Below, piece by piece: positions 52,817 through 61,892 of a stretch of 63,444 bases of DNA. The stretch covers positions 1-63,444 of the forward strand of contig CAMSYM010000014.1 of NCBI GenBank assembly GCA_947066105.1. Reading direction: 5' to 3'. Origin of the DNA: an uncultured Clostridia bacterium (lineage in GTDB: Bacteria; Bacillota; Clostridia; Christensenellales; Pumilibacteraceae). A model generated the notes under the pieces. The model had not been told where the DNA came from. It searched no databases and was given only the letters and a program-made list of their open reading frames with translations. Each line of letters starts with the position of its first letter. Position 1 is the first letter of the stretch. The position numbers were made by a program, and so were the translations under genes.

Positions 52817-54352
52817 TCATGTGTTTTTTGCGTGAAATATGCGCCGTTTATTCTTTTCTGCGCGCGGCGGACGGGGTCTGTTGATGCGCGCTCCGCGCCG
52901 TTTTTTCGTAACGTTCACGTCGAATTCTATCGCGCCGAAAACGACGGCGGCGAGCGACGAGAAACAAACTCCGCCTATGCCGGCGACTATTATGGGCGCG
53001 ACGGTGCCGGGGATAAGGGCATGCACGTACGACGTGAACAGCCACGCGGGGTATGCGGCGGACAGACATACAAGCAACGGACGGAAAAACGTGAGCTTTA
53101 TGCCGGTGCGGCGTTTTATGTCTATCACGTCGAGCGTCGACGATACGATAAGGCTTACGCCGAACGCTATCATGTAAACGTCCATGTCGAACCGCGAATA
53201 AAAGCAAAAGCACACGGCGTACATCACGCCCGCGCCTATCAAATAGTTGATAAGCGATTTCTTTTCGAGATCGAGCGAATTGAGCATGGACGACGCTATG
53301 TTTTCAAACGACAGCGGTATCAACAGCCACGCCGATTTTTTAAGGAACATGCCCGCGTCGGTATTGTTGTAAATGAACGTGCCGAGCGCGCCGCCCAGCG
53401 CGAGATATGCGGGCAGGACTATCGCCGCGATTATCACCGAAAACGACAGTGCGTTTTCTATCTGACGTTGCATGCTCGGTTTGTCGCCCTTGGCATACGC
53501 TTCGGACAGGGTGGGGATCATTACGAACGCGAGCGAGCCGACGACGGTTATGGGCAGGTACAACAGCGGCAACGCCATGCCGACGCACGAGCCGAAAACG
53601 TACATGGACTGTTCGGTGTTCAAGCCGCTCGCCATGAGCAGGAACGGCACGGCGATAGCCGTCACGTAATTGTTGACGCTGGACGTTGTGCGCGACAGCG
53701 TTATGGGCAATGATGTTGTTATAAGTGGTCTTAAATGCGTTTTGGGACTTTGAAGTTTGCGTTTGCCGCAGAAATAAAATATCATGCAGGCAATAGCGGA
53801 AACCAAGCACGCCGCGCTCATGGACAATGCGACAGCCTTTATTTTGTCCTTGAACGTAAAGAACAGTACGACGCAACAAACTATGCGCGCCACCTGTTCG
53901 ATAAGCTCTACGACGCTTACCGTAGTGAACTTTTTTTCGCCCCACAGCACGCCGCGAAACGCCGAATACACGCCCGAAAACACGAGCGCGGGCAGCATGA
54001 TAAGAACGAGCGTCATCGACTGCCCGTCGGCGAACAGCGCGCCGATCGGTTTTTGCAATATCAACACCGCGGCGCAGACGGCAAGCGAAACGATCAGTTC
54101 GAATATCAGCGCGGCGGAACATACCTTGCCGCTCGTCGATCTGTCTTTCGCCGTCAGTTTGGATACGACGAGCGGTACGCCCGAAGTCAACAGCGTGAGC
54201 AATACGAAAAAGAACGACAGCGCTACGGAGTAAATGCCCATGCCGACCGCGCCTATCTCGCGCGACAGGTATATCTTGAACAGGAAGCCGAGCGTTCGTT
54301 CGGCGACCGTAAATGCCGTAAGCGTCATTACGGCTTTTGCCATTGCTTTCAT
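52817..54352 (-). CDS. Oligosaccharide/lipid-linked precursor flippase, SpoVB/MurJ-like (MOP superfamily)
   Basis: This 511-residue protein has about fourteen transmembrane helices, beginning MAKAVMTLTAFTVAERTLG and containing RTTSSVNNYVTAIAVPFLL and ALPLLYLPITVVGSLAFVMIPTLSEAYAKGD, which are hallmarks of SpoVB/polysaccharide-flippase proteins of the MOP group. It would flip lipid-linked wall or polysaccharide precursors. A basic C-terminal tail (RRGARINRPRPPRAEKNKRR) lies inside. No clear ribosome site precedes the ATG; a TAAGAT seven bases upstream could be a -10 for another leaderless transcript, but there is no good -35. Confidence 0.9.
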   Translation of the reverse strand: MKAMAKAVMTLTAFTVAERTLGFLFKIYLSREIGAVGMGIYSVALSFFFVLLTLLTSGVPLVVSKLTAKDRSTSGKVCSAALIFELIVSLAVCAAVLILQKPIGALFADGQSMTLVLIMLPALVFSGVYSAFRGVLWGEKKFTTVSVVELIEQVARIVCCVVLFFTFKDKIKAVALSMSAACLVSAIACMIFYFCGKRKLQSPKTHLRPLITTSLPITLSRTTSSVNNYVTAIAVPFLLMASGLNTEQSMYVFGSCVGMALPLLYLPITVVGSLAFVMIPTLSEAYAKGDKPSMQRQIENALSFSVIIAAIVLPAYLALGGALGTFIYNNTDAGMFLKKSAWLLIPLSFENIASSMLNSLDLEKKSLINYLIGAGVMYAVCFCFYSRFDMDVYMIAFGVSLIVSSTLDVIDIKRRTGIKLTFFRPLLVCLSAAYPAWLFTSYVHALIPGTVAPIIVAGIGGVCFSSLAAVVFGAIEFDVNVTKKRRGARINRPRPPRAEKNKRRIFHAKNT

Positions 54353-54447
54353 CGCTTTTATCTTATGAGCAAGTTCGACATAAAATGATAAAAGCCGTGG
54401 CGTAACATTAAATTACGGTTAAAAAAATTTTAATTTCGTCGCCGCTC

Positions 54448-54482
54448 TTGCTATTTCGCCGCGAGTTTGATATATTATAAAC
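54448..54482 (+). promoter_or_regulatory. Possible promoter giving a leaderless GTG-start mRNA
   Basis: TTGCTA (54448-54453), a 17-base spacer and TATATT (54471-54476) are followed by six bases and GTG at 54483. The boxes are weaker than in the other three cases, but the spacing is identical and no Shine-Dalgarno sequence is present. TATTAT at 54473-54478 is an overlapping alternative. Confidence 0.6.
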
Positions 54483-56978
54483 GTGAACGCTACGTATTTA
54501 AAACGCGCGGTCGCACGTTCGATCGTGCTTGCGTTATTGCCGCTCGCCGTGTTCGCGATGCGGTTTGCGCTCGTCGGGTGCGCGTCCGCGCCCGAAGTCG
54601 TGTTGACTGCCGAAAGCATAACGCTTACGGTCGGCGAAGCGCGCGATATTTTGCCTTACGTGCGGTTCGTTCCCGATACTGCGGCGGACAGAACGGTGAC
54701 GCTTTCTTCGGACGGGGATTGTATAGAGATAGACGGAACGACGGTGATCGCCGTTTCGCGCGGTAAAGCCGAAGTCGCCGTGAGCGCGGCGGGCGGATAT
54801 GTCGTTATGACGGTCGCTGTCGAGTACCGCGCGGCGACGGGGCTTGTATTGACGGCGGGCGAAACAGCGGTGCAAACGACCGTCGGCAAGCCTTCGGCGG
54901 TGGAGTTTTCGCTTTCGATCGACGACTTTGCCGATCCCGATGCGAGCGTCGAATGGGAAGTCGACGGCGAGCGCGTCGACGCGGACGGTCATTCTTTTAC
55001 ATATATGCCCGACGGATACGGCGAATTCGAGATTGCGGCGCATGCGCACGGCATGACCGCGCGGACAACGGTCAAGGTTTACCGTCCGTCCGCGGTGAGC
55101 GTCGCTGTGGACGGCGCGCTCGAACAGTCGGGCAATTTTTCGCCCGTTCGTTTTATCGCGACGGAGCGTATCGATACGCGCAATCCCGCGTCGGTGTACG
55201 TTTGGACGGTCAACGGCGAAGCGCGTTCGGGGTCGCCTATATTCGAGTTTGTTCCTACCTTTGCCGGCGAGTATATAATACGTTTGAACGTGAACGGCAA
55301 AACCGCAAAGATCGACGGAAAAGACGAGATAACGATAACTGCGAGCGGTGAGCGCGCGCCGATAGGCGAAGTCGCGTTCGACGATCTTGACGGAGTTTTC
55401 GTCAAATGGTCGGACGGCGAATACGTAACGCGCGTGTCTGTGATCGCGCCGGACGGTACGCGGCACAACTTCGACCGATCCGACGCGCAACACGCGTACA
55501 GATTCGGTCGCGGGGTATTCGACGCGTCCGATCTGATAGAGATATGCGCGCAAGACCCGGCGACTTATGCCGTCGTGCTCAACGCGGAAGGCGTGAGAGA
55601 ATTCGATTTCGCGCAGTATCCGCTCGCGGCGCGCGCGTATTTGGACGATAAGCCGTTTATAAGCAACACGTTCGTATCCGATGCGGACGACGGGGCGGAG
55701 CTTATTGACGAGATATTCGCTTGCGGGCTTGACGGCGTTCGTTGCTATTTGGGACGCGGCGCGGAAAACGCGGTCGACGTCATGCTCGCGCGTTGCGCGC
55801 AATACGGAATGGGTGCGAGCGTCGTGCGCGACGGGGCGGAACTGACGTTCGCTTTTGCCGATTACGTCAATGCGCCCAAGCAATACGAAACCGTGCCTAA
55901 CGTGACGCGCATGTATTCCGAATTGCCGCATATAGAATATTCCGCCGACAATAGGCGCGCGCAGTCTTACGCGCTCGCCGTCGAGCGTCTGCGCAAGAGC
56001 GTCGACGTTTGCGGTTCGGAACAGCTTTTGACGGCGGTCATGCGCGGGATCCGCCCGTTGCCGGTAGCGGGCAGTACCGCCGCAGTGCAGTATTCGGCGG
56101 CGCGCGGCAAACTGCTTGGCATAATAGGTTCGAGCTACACCGACGCGCAAAAGGTACACGCTGTTTACGATTGGTTGCAATGGGTAACGGTTTGCTCGAC
56201 CGAAAACGATCCCGATCTTGCGAGCGGTTATATCGAAAGCGTTTTGGGCAGCGCCGAGATCGGCAGGGGCGACGCGCGGCGCGCGGTGGTGACGAGCGCG
56301 GGCGCAGCAAAGCTGTTTGCGCTTATGTGCGGCATGGAAGGTATAAAAACGGCGATCGTGTCGGCGGAAACCGACGGCGGTACATATTATTACAACAAGG
56401 TAGAGATCGACGGTCTATGGTACAATGCGGATGTTTTCGGCGGTAAAGCGAGTTCGGCGGAACTGGGCATAACGCGAAAGTCGGAATTTTCCACGCACCG
56501 CGGGCTGTTCTTCACGGACGATCGCATATACGAAACGGTCGATCCGCTCGACGCGCGCGCCGCATTCGACGCAGGTTTGAGCGTTTATGTGCAAAAATAC
56601 AAGCGCGGCGGCGTATATTACGACAGATACGTAGACGGCGGCGAGTGCGACGAATATGCGCTAATAAAGGCGGCTGTGTACGACGGGTTCGAGTCGTCGC
56701 GACTCGGCAACGTGTCCGTGCCTGTCGTGGGCGGAACGGAAACATATGTGTGCAATACATTAGGCGCGGAGCTTGCGCTCGACGGCGAGCTTGACGAAAA
56801 AACGGCGCTCGCGGTGTGCGCCGCGCTTTATAAAGCCGCCGACGAGTACGCCAAGGAAGTCTACGGAAAAAGTTTTTCCGAAAGCGCGGTGCGTGTTTAC
56901 CGAATAAATAACGTAGTGCATTTGACAGCCGTTGCGCCCAATAAGGCGAGCGGCGCGGCGACTGGAGGTGAAGGTTGA
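54483..56978 (+). CDS. Ig-like surface lipoprotein with inactive transglutaminase-like domain
   Basis: This 831-residue lipoprotein has an N-terminal signal with LVGC (Cys33). A Big_2-type domain (residues 38-120: LTAESITLTVGEARDILPYV) is followed by several Ig/PKD-like domains (to about 390) and a C-terminal transglutaminase-like domain (about 535-680). Compared with the next gene, the catalytic Cys is Ser605 (TSAGAAKLFALMC versus CDGMSKAYSLMC) and the catalytic His is Tyr635 (GTYYYNKV versus GGHAWNKV); the Asp is kept (Asp650). It is therefore probably a non-catalytic binding or regulatory paralogue. The start is GTG with no ribosome site. It lies one base before its active paralogue. Confidence 0.85.
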   Translation: MNATYLKRAVARSIVLALLPLAVFAMRFALVGCASAPEVVLTAESITLTVGEARDILPYVRFVPDTAADRTVTLSSDGDCIEIDGTTVIAVSRGKAEVAVSAAGGYVVMTVAVEYRAATGLVLTAGETAVQTTVGKPSAVEFSLSIDDFADPDASVEWEVDGERVDADGHSFTYMPDGYGEFEIAAHAHGMTARTTVKVYRPSAVSVAVDGALEQSGNFSPVRFIATERIDTRNPASVYVWTVNGEARSGSPIFEFVPTFAGEYIIRLNVNGKTAKIDGKDEITITASGERAPIGEVAFDDLDGVFVKWSDGEYVTRVSVIAPDGTRHNFDRSDAQHAYRFGRGVFDASDLIEICAQDPATYAVVLNAEGVREFDFAQYPLAARAYLDDKPFISNTFVSDADDGAELIDEIFACGLDGVRCYLGRGAENAVDVMLARCAQYGMGASVVRDGAELTFAFADYVNAPKQYETVPNVTRMYSELPHIEYSADNRRAQSYALAVERLRKSVDVCGSEQLLTAVMRGIRPLPVAGSTAAVQYSAARGKLLGIIGSSYTDAQKVHAVYDWLQWVTVCSTENDPDLASGYIESVLGSAEIGRGDARRAVVTSAGAAKLFALMCGMEGIKTAIVSAETDGGTYYYNKVEIDGLWYNADVFGGKASSAELGITRKSEFSTHRGLFFTDDRIYETVDPLDARAAFDAGLSVYVQKYKRGGVYYDRYVDGGECDEYALIKAAVYDGFESSRLGNVSVPVVGGTETYVCNTLGAELALDGELDEKTALAVCAALYKAADEYAKEVYGKSFSESAVRVYRINNVVHLTAVAPNKASGAATGGEG

Positions 56979-56979
56979 T

Positions 56980-59562
56980 ATGTCGACTTTAAAGAACACG
57001 GTTAAAAGAACGGCGTCCGTAACGGTCGCGTGCATGACCGTGGCGGTAATAGCCGTCGCGCTTGTCGGCTGTTCGTTTTTCGATTTCTTGTTCGGCGGCG
57101 ATTTTATAGAGTTTACGCGCAGCAGTATCGTCATGCAGGTGGGCGAAACGTACGATCTTGCGTCCGTGATAGAAAGCGACGTAAGCTCGTACGAACTCAC
57201 GTCGACCGATGCTCGCGTCGTATCCGTCGACGGCACGACCGCGACGGCGTTAAAGGCGGGCGTGGCTTATATCGTTGCGGAGACCGATTCTTACAGCGAC
57301 AGGATAAAAGTCACGGTGACCGACGCGCAGTCGGACGGCTTGACGGTTGCGGCGAACGGCGAGCTTGTTCAAACGATGGGCGCTACGACCGAGATAGTTT
57401 TTGTTCCGTCCGCGACGGGCGGCGTTGCGGCGCTCGACGTGGTGTGGAACGTTAACGGTGAAACGGCGGAAATATTGCCGAGCGACGAAAGCTTTGTGTT
57501 TTTTCCTACTGCGGCGGGCATATACGAAATAACCGCGACGGCGGGCGAGTTTACCGCGTCGCAAACGGTGCGTTGTTACTATGCGGTCGACGCTTCGGCG
57601 GAATGCTCCGATCCCGCAAAACTGACGCAAACTTCGTCGCCGTATGAGCCCGTGGAGTTCAGCGTAAGCGTGCGACGCAACGCCGAAAATCCCGAAGATT
57701 ATATCGAATGGTACGCCGACGGCGAGCTGTTGTATGCGGGCGGCGAAACGTCGTTCGTCTATAAGCCGACGGCGGGAAGGCATACGCTCAGAGCTTACGT
57801 CAACGGCAATAGGATATACTCTGTCGACGGGTTTTTCCGCGGTTCGGTCGTGCCGTCCGCGCCGACGGTGAGATTCGATAACGTGTTCCCGCACGTGTAT
57901 ATCGAATTCGACGTAGCGGGGCATGCGCAAGTGGAGATCGATATGCCTAACGGCGTTACCGGCGTGTATCCGCAGACCGACGCAAGGTACGCGCCGCTTT
58001 TCGACGGCGGTAGATTCGACGCGGGCGAAATAATAACATTGTGTTCGGACTTGCGCAAGGAGTATACTATCCGTGTCAAATCGCTCGGCGATAACGACGT
58101 GTATACCGAAAGCGAATATTCGGAAAGTTGCGTGCTGACGCAGATCCCGTCCGCCGCGAAAAAATATTTGGATTCGCCTTGCCTTAGCGGCGATCATTAC
58201 GTTACGTCGGATATAGAATACGTCGAGCTGGTAGAGTATTACGTCAATTTCAGACAGAAAACAACGAGCGAGCCTAAGGTCGCGTTCGAGTGCTATGTAG
58301 CGTACGACATGTCGGGTACCGCGGAAGACCTGTGGAACGATTCGTTTCAGATCGCGGCGACGAGCGGTATGTACCGTAATATTTCCGTTACAGAAAGAAA
58401 CGGCGTTATGCGCACGTCGTTTACTGTCAATACTGTGAATGCGCCCACCGCGCAAGCGTGCGACGACTTTTCGTCCAAAGAGTATTCCAAGCAGTTGCAC
58501 GCCGTACTGCCGCACATAAATTACGACGTTGCGCTGTACCGCCCCGCGGGGTATGTTTTTCCTATCGACGAGCGCGAGCTTACGGCGAGCGTGACGTATA
58601 CCGACGAATTGTACTTGGCGGCGCAACGCAACGTTCGACCCGTGCCTATGGTCGGTTCGGCGGCGTACACGGTGTACGAGCAGGCGCGGAGCGTTTTGCG
58701 CAAGATCTGCACCGACGGTATGACCGACGTGCAAAAAGCGCATGCGATCTACGATTGGATCATGTGGCAGGTGACGTACGATACGCCCGCGACCTATACC
58801 GATGCGGGCGAAAGGTATTCGGCGTATTATATGGAAGGCGTGTTCGGCGACGGCGCGACGCGCATAAACGGTAAGATATACGACCCGTATGCGGTCTGCG
58901 ACGGCATGAGCAAGGCGTATTCGCTCATGTGCAATATCGAAGGCGTGCCTTGCGTGCGCGTGGTCGGTACGGCGGGCGATTCCGTCCAAGATGCCGGCGG
59001 ACACGCTTGGAACAAGGTGTTTGTAAACGGCGGTTGGTATGTTGTGGATTGTACCTGGGGCGATTCGACGGCAACGCTCGATATCGACGGCAGAAGAGCT
59101 GACTACGAATTGGGCTTACACGATCATTTGTTTTTGACGGACGCGCAGGTCGCGCATACGCATTTCGAGCCGTATATGTCGGGCGACAGCTCCATAACTT
59201 ACGCGCCCGCGACGGCGGAAAATAAGCTGGATATTTACGCGAGCATGCCTATGGGCGAAACGACGGTCGATTGCACGGTAAAAAGCAGGCAAAACCCGAC
59301 CGAACGATTGCGCGAGATATCGACGGCGTTTGCCAAATCGTATAAAACGACAAAAACTCTCGTCGTGCCCGGCGGACCGAACGGCGGACGGTACGACATA
59401 GATCGTCAAGCGTTCGAGATCAAAATAGACGGCGAGCTCGATTTGAGCGACGCCAATATCAAAGCGACGATAACGGGCGCGATAAGAAAGGTAAGACCGC
59501 TCGCGACCGTGCGCGTGTACGATTACGACGGTATCATACTCGTGTTGATGAGCGATATTTAG
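56980..59562 (+). CDS. Ig-like surface lipoprotein with transglutaminase-like domain
   Basis: This 860-residue paralogue of the preceding gene has a lipobox LVGC (Cys32), a Big_2-type domain (about residues 43-110: MQVGETYDLASVIESDV), three or four Ig-like domains and a C-terminal transglutaminase-like domain with an intact triad: Cys640 in AVCDGMS, His675 in GGHAWNKV and Asp690 in VVDCTWGD. Such extracellular domains act as cysteine peptidases or crosslinkers on wall proteins; which applies here is unknown. The ATG at 56980 follows GGAGGTGA; an open frame from 56932 overlaps the previous gene. Its 3' end overlaps the convergent esterase-like gene by 29 bases. Confidence 0.9.
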   Translation: MSTLKNTVKRTASVTVACMTVAVIAVALVGCSFFDFLFGGDFIEFTRSSIVMQVGETYDLASVIESDVSSYELTSTDARVVSVDGTTATALKAGVAYIVAETDSYSDRIKVTVTDAQSDGLTVAANGELVQTMGATTEIVFVPSATGGVAALDVVWNVNGETAEILPSDESFVFFPTAAGIYEITATAGEFTASQTVRCYYAVDASAECSDPAKLTQTSSPYEPVEFSVSVRRNAENPEDYIEWYADGELLYAGGETSFVYKPTAGRHTLRAYVNGNRIYSVDGFFRGSVVPSAPTVRFDNVFPHVYIEFDVAGHAQVEIDMPNGVTGVYPQTDARYAPLFDGGRFDAGEIITLCSDLRKEYTIRVKSLGDNDVYTESEYSESCVLTQIPSAAKKYLDSPCLSGDHYVTSDIEYVELVEYYVNFRQKTTSEPKVAFECYVAYDMSGTAEDLWNDSFQIAATSGMYRNISVTERNGVMRTSFTVNTVNAPTAQACDDFSSKEYSKQLHAVLPHINYDVALYRPAGYVFPIDERELTASVTYTDELYLAAQRNVRPVPMVGSAAYTVYEQARSVLRKICTDGMTDVQKAHAIYDWIMWQVTYDTPATYTDAGERYSAYYMEGVFGDGATRINGKIYDPYAVCDGMSKAYSLMCNIEGVPCVRVVGTAGDSVQDAGGHAWNKVFVNGGWYVVDCTWGDSTATLDIDGRRADYELGLHDHLFLTDAQVAHTHFEPYMSGDSSITYAPATAENKLDIYASMPMGETTVDCTVKSRQNPTERLREISTAFAKSYKTTKTLVVPGGPNGGRYDIDRQAFEIKIDGELDLSDANIKATITGAIRKVRPLATVRVYDYDGIILVLMSDI

Positions 59563-60283
59563 CGTTTGCAAACTCGGTAGCGAACTCGACCGCAAGCGAG
59601 TGCCGTTGCAACTCGGTAACGTCGGTTTGTTCGTCGTTGTTTATCTCCAACGAAATTTTATTTACGCCGCAACGCTGTAATGCGGCGGCTATCGATACCG
59701 CGCTCGCCGAATATAACGCGTCGGTCGCGGTTATCGTTTGTTCGCGAAAATTAGTTTTGTCGGAATATATGCGATAGCTTGCGTCGGCGAATCTCGTGCC
59801 GTTCAAAAACCGTGAAAATTCGTCGGGCGCGACAAACAGCGGCGCGCAGAATATTCCGTACGCCGTTACGCGCGGATGCGCGTGCGCCGAGTCCGCGAAG
59901 AACAGCGTTGCCGCCGCGCCCGCCGCATAGCCGAGCATTGCATATTCGGCATAGCCGAAACGTTTATCGAGATATGGGATAACCGTTTGCATCACGTATT
60001 CTCTGTATTTTTCGGCATAGCCGCCGAACGCATTGTCCGAGTATTCGGTTTTTTGCGTGCGGTACGGGAAATAATCGTCAAGCCGCGACGGCGCGGCATC
60101 TATCGCGACGAGCGCCGTGTTTTTCGTGCAGCTCCGTAATAAGTCGAATATGCCGTTTTGCGCGAACGCCGTTTGACCGTCGTGCGTTATTATCGCGCGC
60201 GTGGCTTTTTTGGGCGAATATATGCGCACCGTGCGCGCGTACGCGCCCTTTGACAAAACGACTATCTCGTGGTTTCTTTTCAT
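59534..60283 (-). CDS. Esterase-family alpha/beta-hydrolase-fold protein lacking the nucleophile Ser
   Basis: This 249-residue protein resembles the putative esterase (esterase D-like) family: IYSPKKATRAIITHDGQTAF at the start, YREYVMQTVIPYLDKRFGYAEY before the nucleophile elbow, and a FCAPLFV segment. The elbow, expected as G-x-S-x-G, reads G118-Y-A-A-G122, so the catalytic Ser is Ala120. It is probably not a hydrolase, unless another residue substitutes. No signal peptide is present, so it is cytoplasmic. The start at 60283 follows AAAGGCGG. It overlaps the transglutaminase-like gene tail-to-tail. Confidence 0.82.
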   Translation of the reverse strand: MKRNHEIVVLSKGAYARTVRIYSPKKATRAIITHDGQTAFAQNGIFDLLRSCTKNTALVAIDAAPSRLDDYFPYRTQKTEYSDNAFGGYAEKYREYVMQTVIPYLDKRFGYAEYAMLGYAAGAAATLFFADSAHAHPRVTAYGIFCAPLFVAPDEFSRFLNGTRFADASYRIYSDKTNFREQTITATDALYSASAVSIAAALQRCGVNKISLEINNDEQTDVTELQRHSLAVEFATEFANAKYRSSTRV

Positions 60284-60327
60284 TGCTTGCCGCCTTTGTT
60301 CGGTTATCGTGCTTAAGTCGCAGTCTA

Positions 60328-60356
60328 ATTATAACGCAAAAAATAATTATTGTCAA
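60328..60356 (-). promoter_or_regulatory. Consensus SigA promoter for the esterase-like gene
   Basis: On the minus strand TTGACA (60356-60351), 17 bases and TATAAT (60333-60328) predict a start near 60321 and a leader of about 38 bases. It is divergent from the cca promoter, 27 bases away. Confidence 0.88.
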
Positions 60357-60383
60357 TATTTGAAAGTTAGCATGCGAAAAGCC

Positions 60384-60418
60384 TTGATTTTACTGTTTTA
60401 TTGTGATATAATCGCCGT
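60384..60418 (+). promoter_or_regulatory. SigA-type promoter giving an apparent leaderless mRNA
   Basis: TTGATT (60384-60389), a 17-base spacer and TATAAT (60407-60412) are followed by six bases and ATG at 60419. No Shine-Dalgarno sequence is present in those six bases. Confidence 0.8.
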
Positions 60419-61774
60419 ATGAAAATACAAATAGACGAAAAATCCGCCAAGTTTATAAGCGCGCTTGGCGAAAACGTGTACGTGGTAGGCGGCTATGTAC
60501 GCAACTCTTTGTGCGGCTATAAATGCACCGACATAGACCTTGCCGGTCCGTTGCCCGCGCTTGCGCTCAATCTGCCGCCGCATACGTCCATGAACATGGT
60601 GAACCACCGCATGGGTACGGCGCAACTCGTTTGCGACGGCGTGCGGTACGAATATACGCCGTTCCGCGTCGAAGTGTACAATCCTGGCGGCGAGCATACG
60701 CCCGCGCGCGTAAGCTTTACTACCGATCTCAACGCCGACGCCGAGCGCCGCGATTTTTGTTGCAACGCCATATATTACGACGTGCGGCGCGACGAGATAA
60801 TCGACCCGCTCAACGGCGTGCGCGACGTCGAGCAAAAGATATTGCGCGGCTGTAACAAGCACGTATTCGAATCGGACGGACTGCGGCTTTTGCGACTTGT
60901 CAGGCTCGCCGCCGAACTCAACTTCAAGATAGAAGGCGAAACGGCGCGCGCGGCAAAGGCGATGTGCGCGCAGCTTTCGGATATAACCAACGAGCGCAAA
61001 CGTACCGAGCTTGACAAGATACTGCATGCGGATACCGTCAACGACGTACCCAATGCGCATTACCGCGGACTGCGGTTGTTGAAACAGCTCGATCTTTGGC
61101 GCAATCTCATACCCGAGATAGCCGACGCCGACGGAGTCGCTCAGCCCGAGAAATTCCATAAATACGACGTTATGGAACACACGTTCAGATGCGTGCTCAA
61201 CGCGCCGCCGCTCCGCAACGTCAGGCTCGCGGCGTTGATGCACGATATAGGCAAGCCGTATTGCTTTAAAAATTTCGGGAATTTCCACGGACACGAAAAA
61301 AGCTCGGCGATCATGGCGCGCGTCATTCTCAACCGTCTGCGCTATCCCAACGACGTTATCGAGCAGGTCGTTCGGCTGTGCGCGTTACATATGTACGATA
61401 TGAACGGCGAGGCGCGCGAATCCAAGATACGCGTGTTCGTCGCCAAGAATTACGATATTTTGGATAAGCTCGTCGCGCTTATTCGCGCGGACAGACTGGC
61501 TACCGGCTACGCGTCGGCGGAAGAAGTCGCCGCGCCGCACAGGTTCGAAACCGTTCGCGACAAAATGCTTGCCGACGGCACGCCGATACTCAAACGCTCG
61601 TTGCGCATTTCGGGCAAGGATCTTGCGGATATGGGATTCGAGAACGAAGCCATTTCTGCGGCGCTCGAAACGCTGTGGCACGATTGCGTGGTAGATCCGC
61701 AAAATAACACCGCCGAACGGTTGTTCAAAGCCGCCGAACGGTTGCCCAAGACCCCCGACAAACTCAAAAAATAA
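60419..61774 (+). CDS. cca: CCA tRNA nucleotidyltransferase-type protein with HD domain
   Basis: This 451-residue class II nucleotidyltransferase has VGGYVRN (23-29), the metal-binding DxD at Asp38/Asp40 in TDIDLAG, a conserved RRDFCCNAI, ESDGLRLLRLVRLAAEL, and an HD domain with His275-Asp276 in LMHDIGKP. It would add or repair the tRNA 3' CCA, with the HD domain acting as a phosphohydrolase. DIDLAG is usually DIDIAT or similar, and VGGYVRN has Asn where Asp is common, so a poly(A)-polymerase-like or other role cannot be ruled out. It appears to be expressed from a leaderless mRNA. The symbol is assigned by family. Confidence 0.88.
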   Translation: MKIQIDEKSAKFISALGENVYVVGGYVRNSLCGYKCTDIDLAGPLPALALNLPPHTSMNMVNHRMGTAQLVCDGVRYEYTPFRVEVYNPGGEHTPARVSFTTDLNADAERRDFCCNAIYYDVRRDEIIDPLNGVRDVEQKILRGCNKHVFESDGLRLLRLVRLAAELNFKIEGETARAAKAMCAQLSDITNERKRTELDKILHADTVNDVPNAHYRGLRLLKQLDLWRNLIPEIADADGVAQPEKFHKYDVMEHTFRCVLNAPPLRNVRLAALMHDIGKPYCFKNFGNFHGHEKSSAIMARVILNRLRYPNDVIEQVVRLCALHMYDMNGEARESKIRVFVAKNYDILDKLVALIRADRLATGYASAEEVAAPHRFETVRDKMLADGTPILKRSLRISGKDLADMGFENEAISAALETLWHDCVVDPQNNTAERLFKAAERLPKTPDKLKK

Positions 61775-61892
61775 CTTTTAAATAAGTTTTCTCGCCGCGC
61801 GCAACATGATAGGTTACGCGCGGAGTTTTGTTTTTTGCGCGTTTTTGTTCCGCGGTTATAATTTCGCTATTATTCGACATACTAAACCGAGT

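Noticed and set aside
61806-61892. Longer start for the VanW protein
   Set aside because: Lies across the probable -10 box and would bury the signal peptide.
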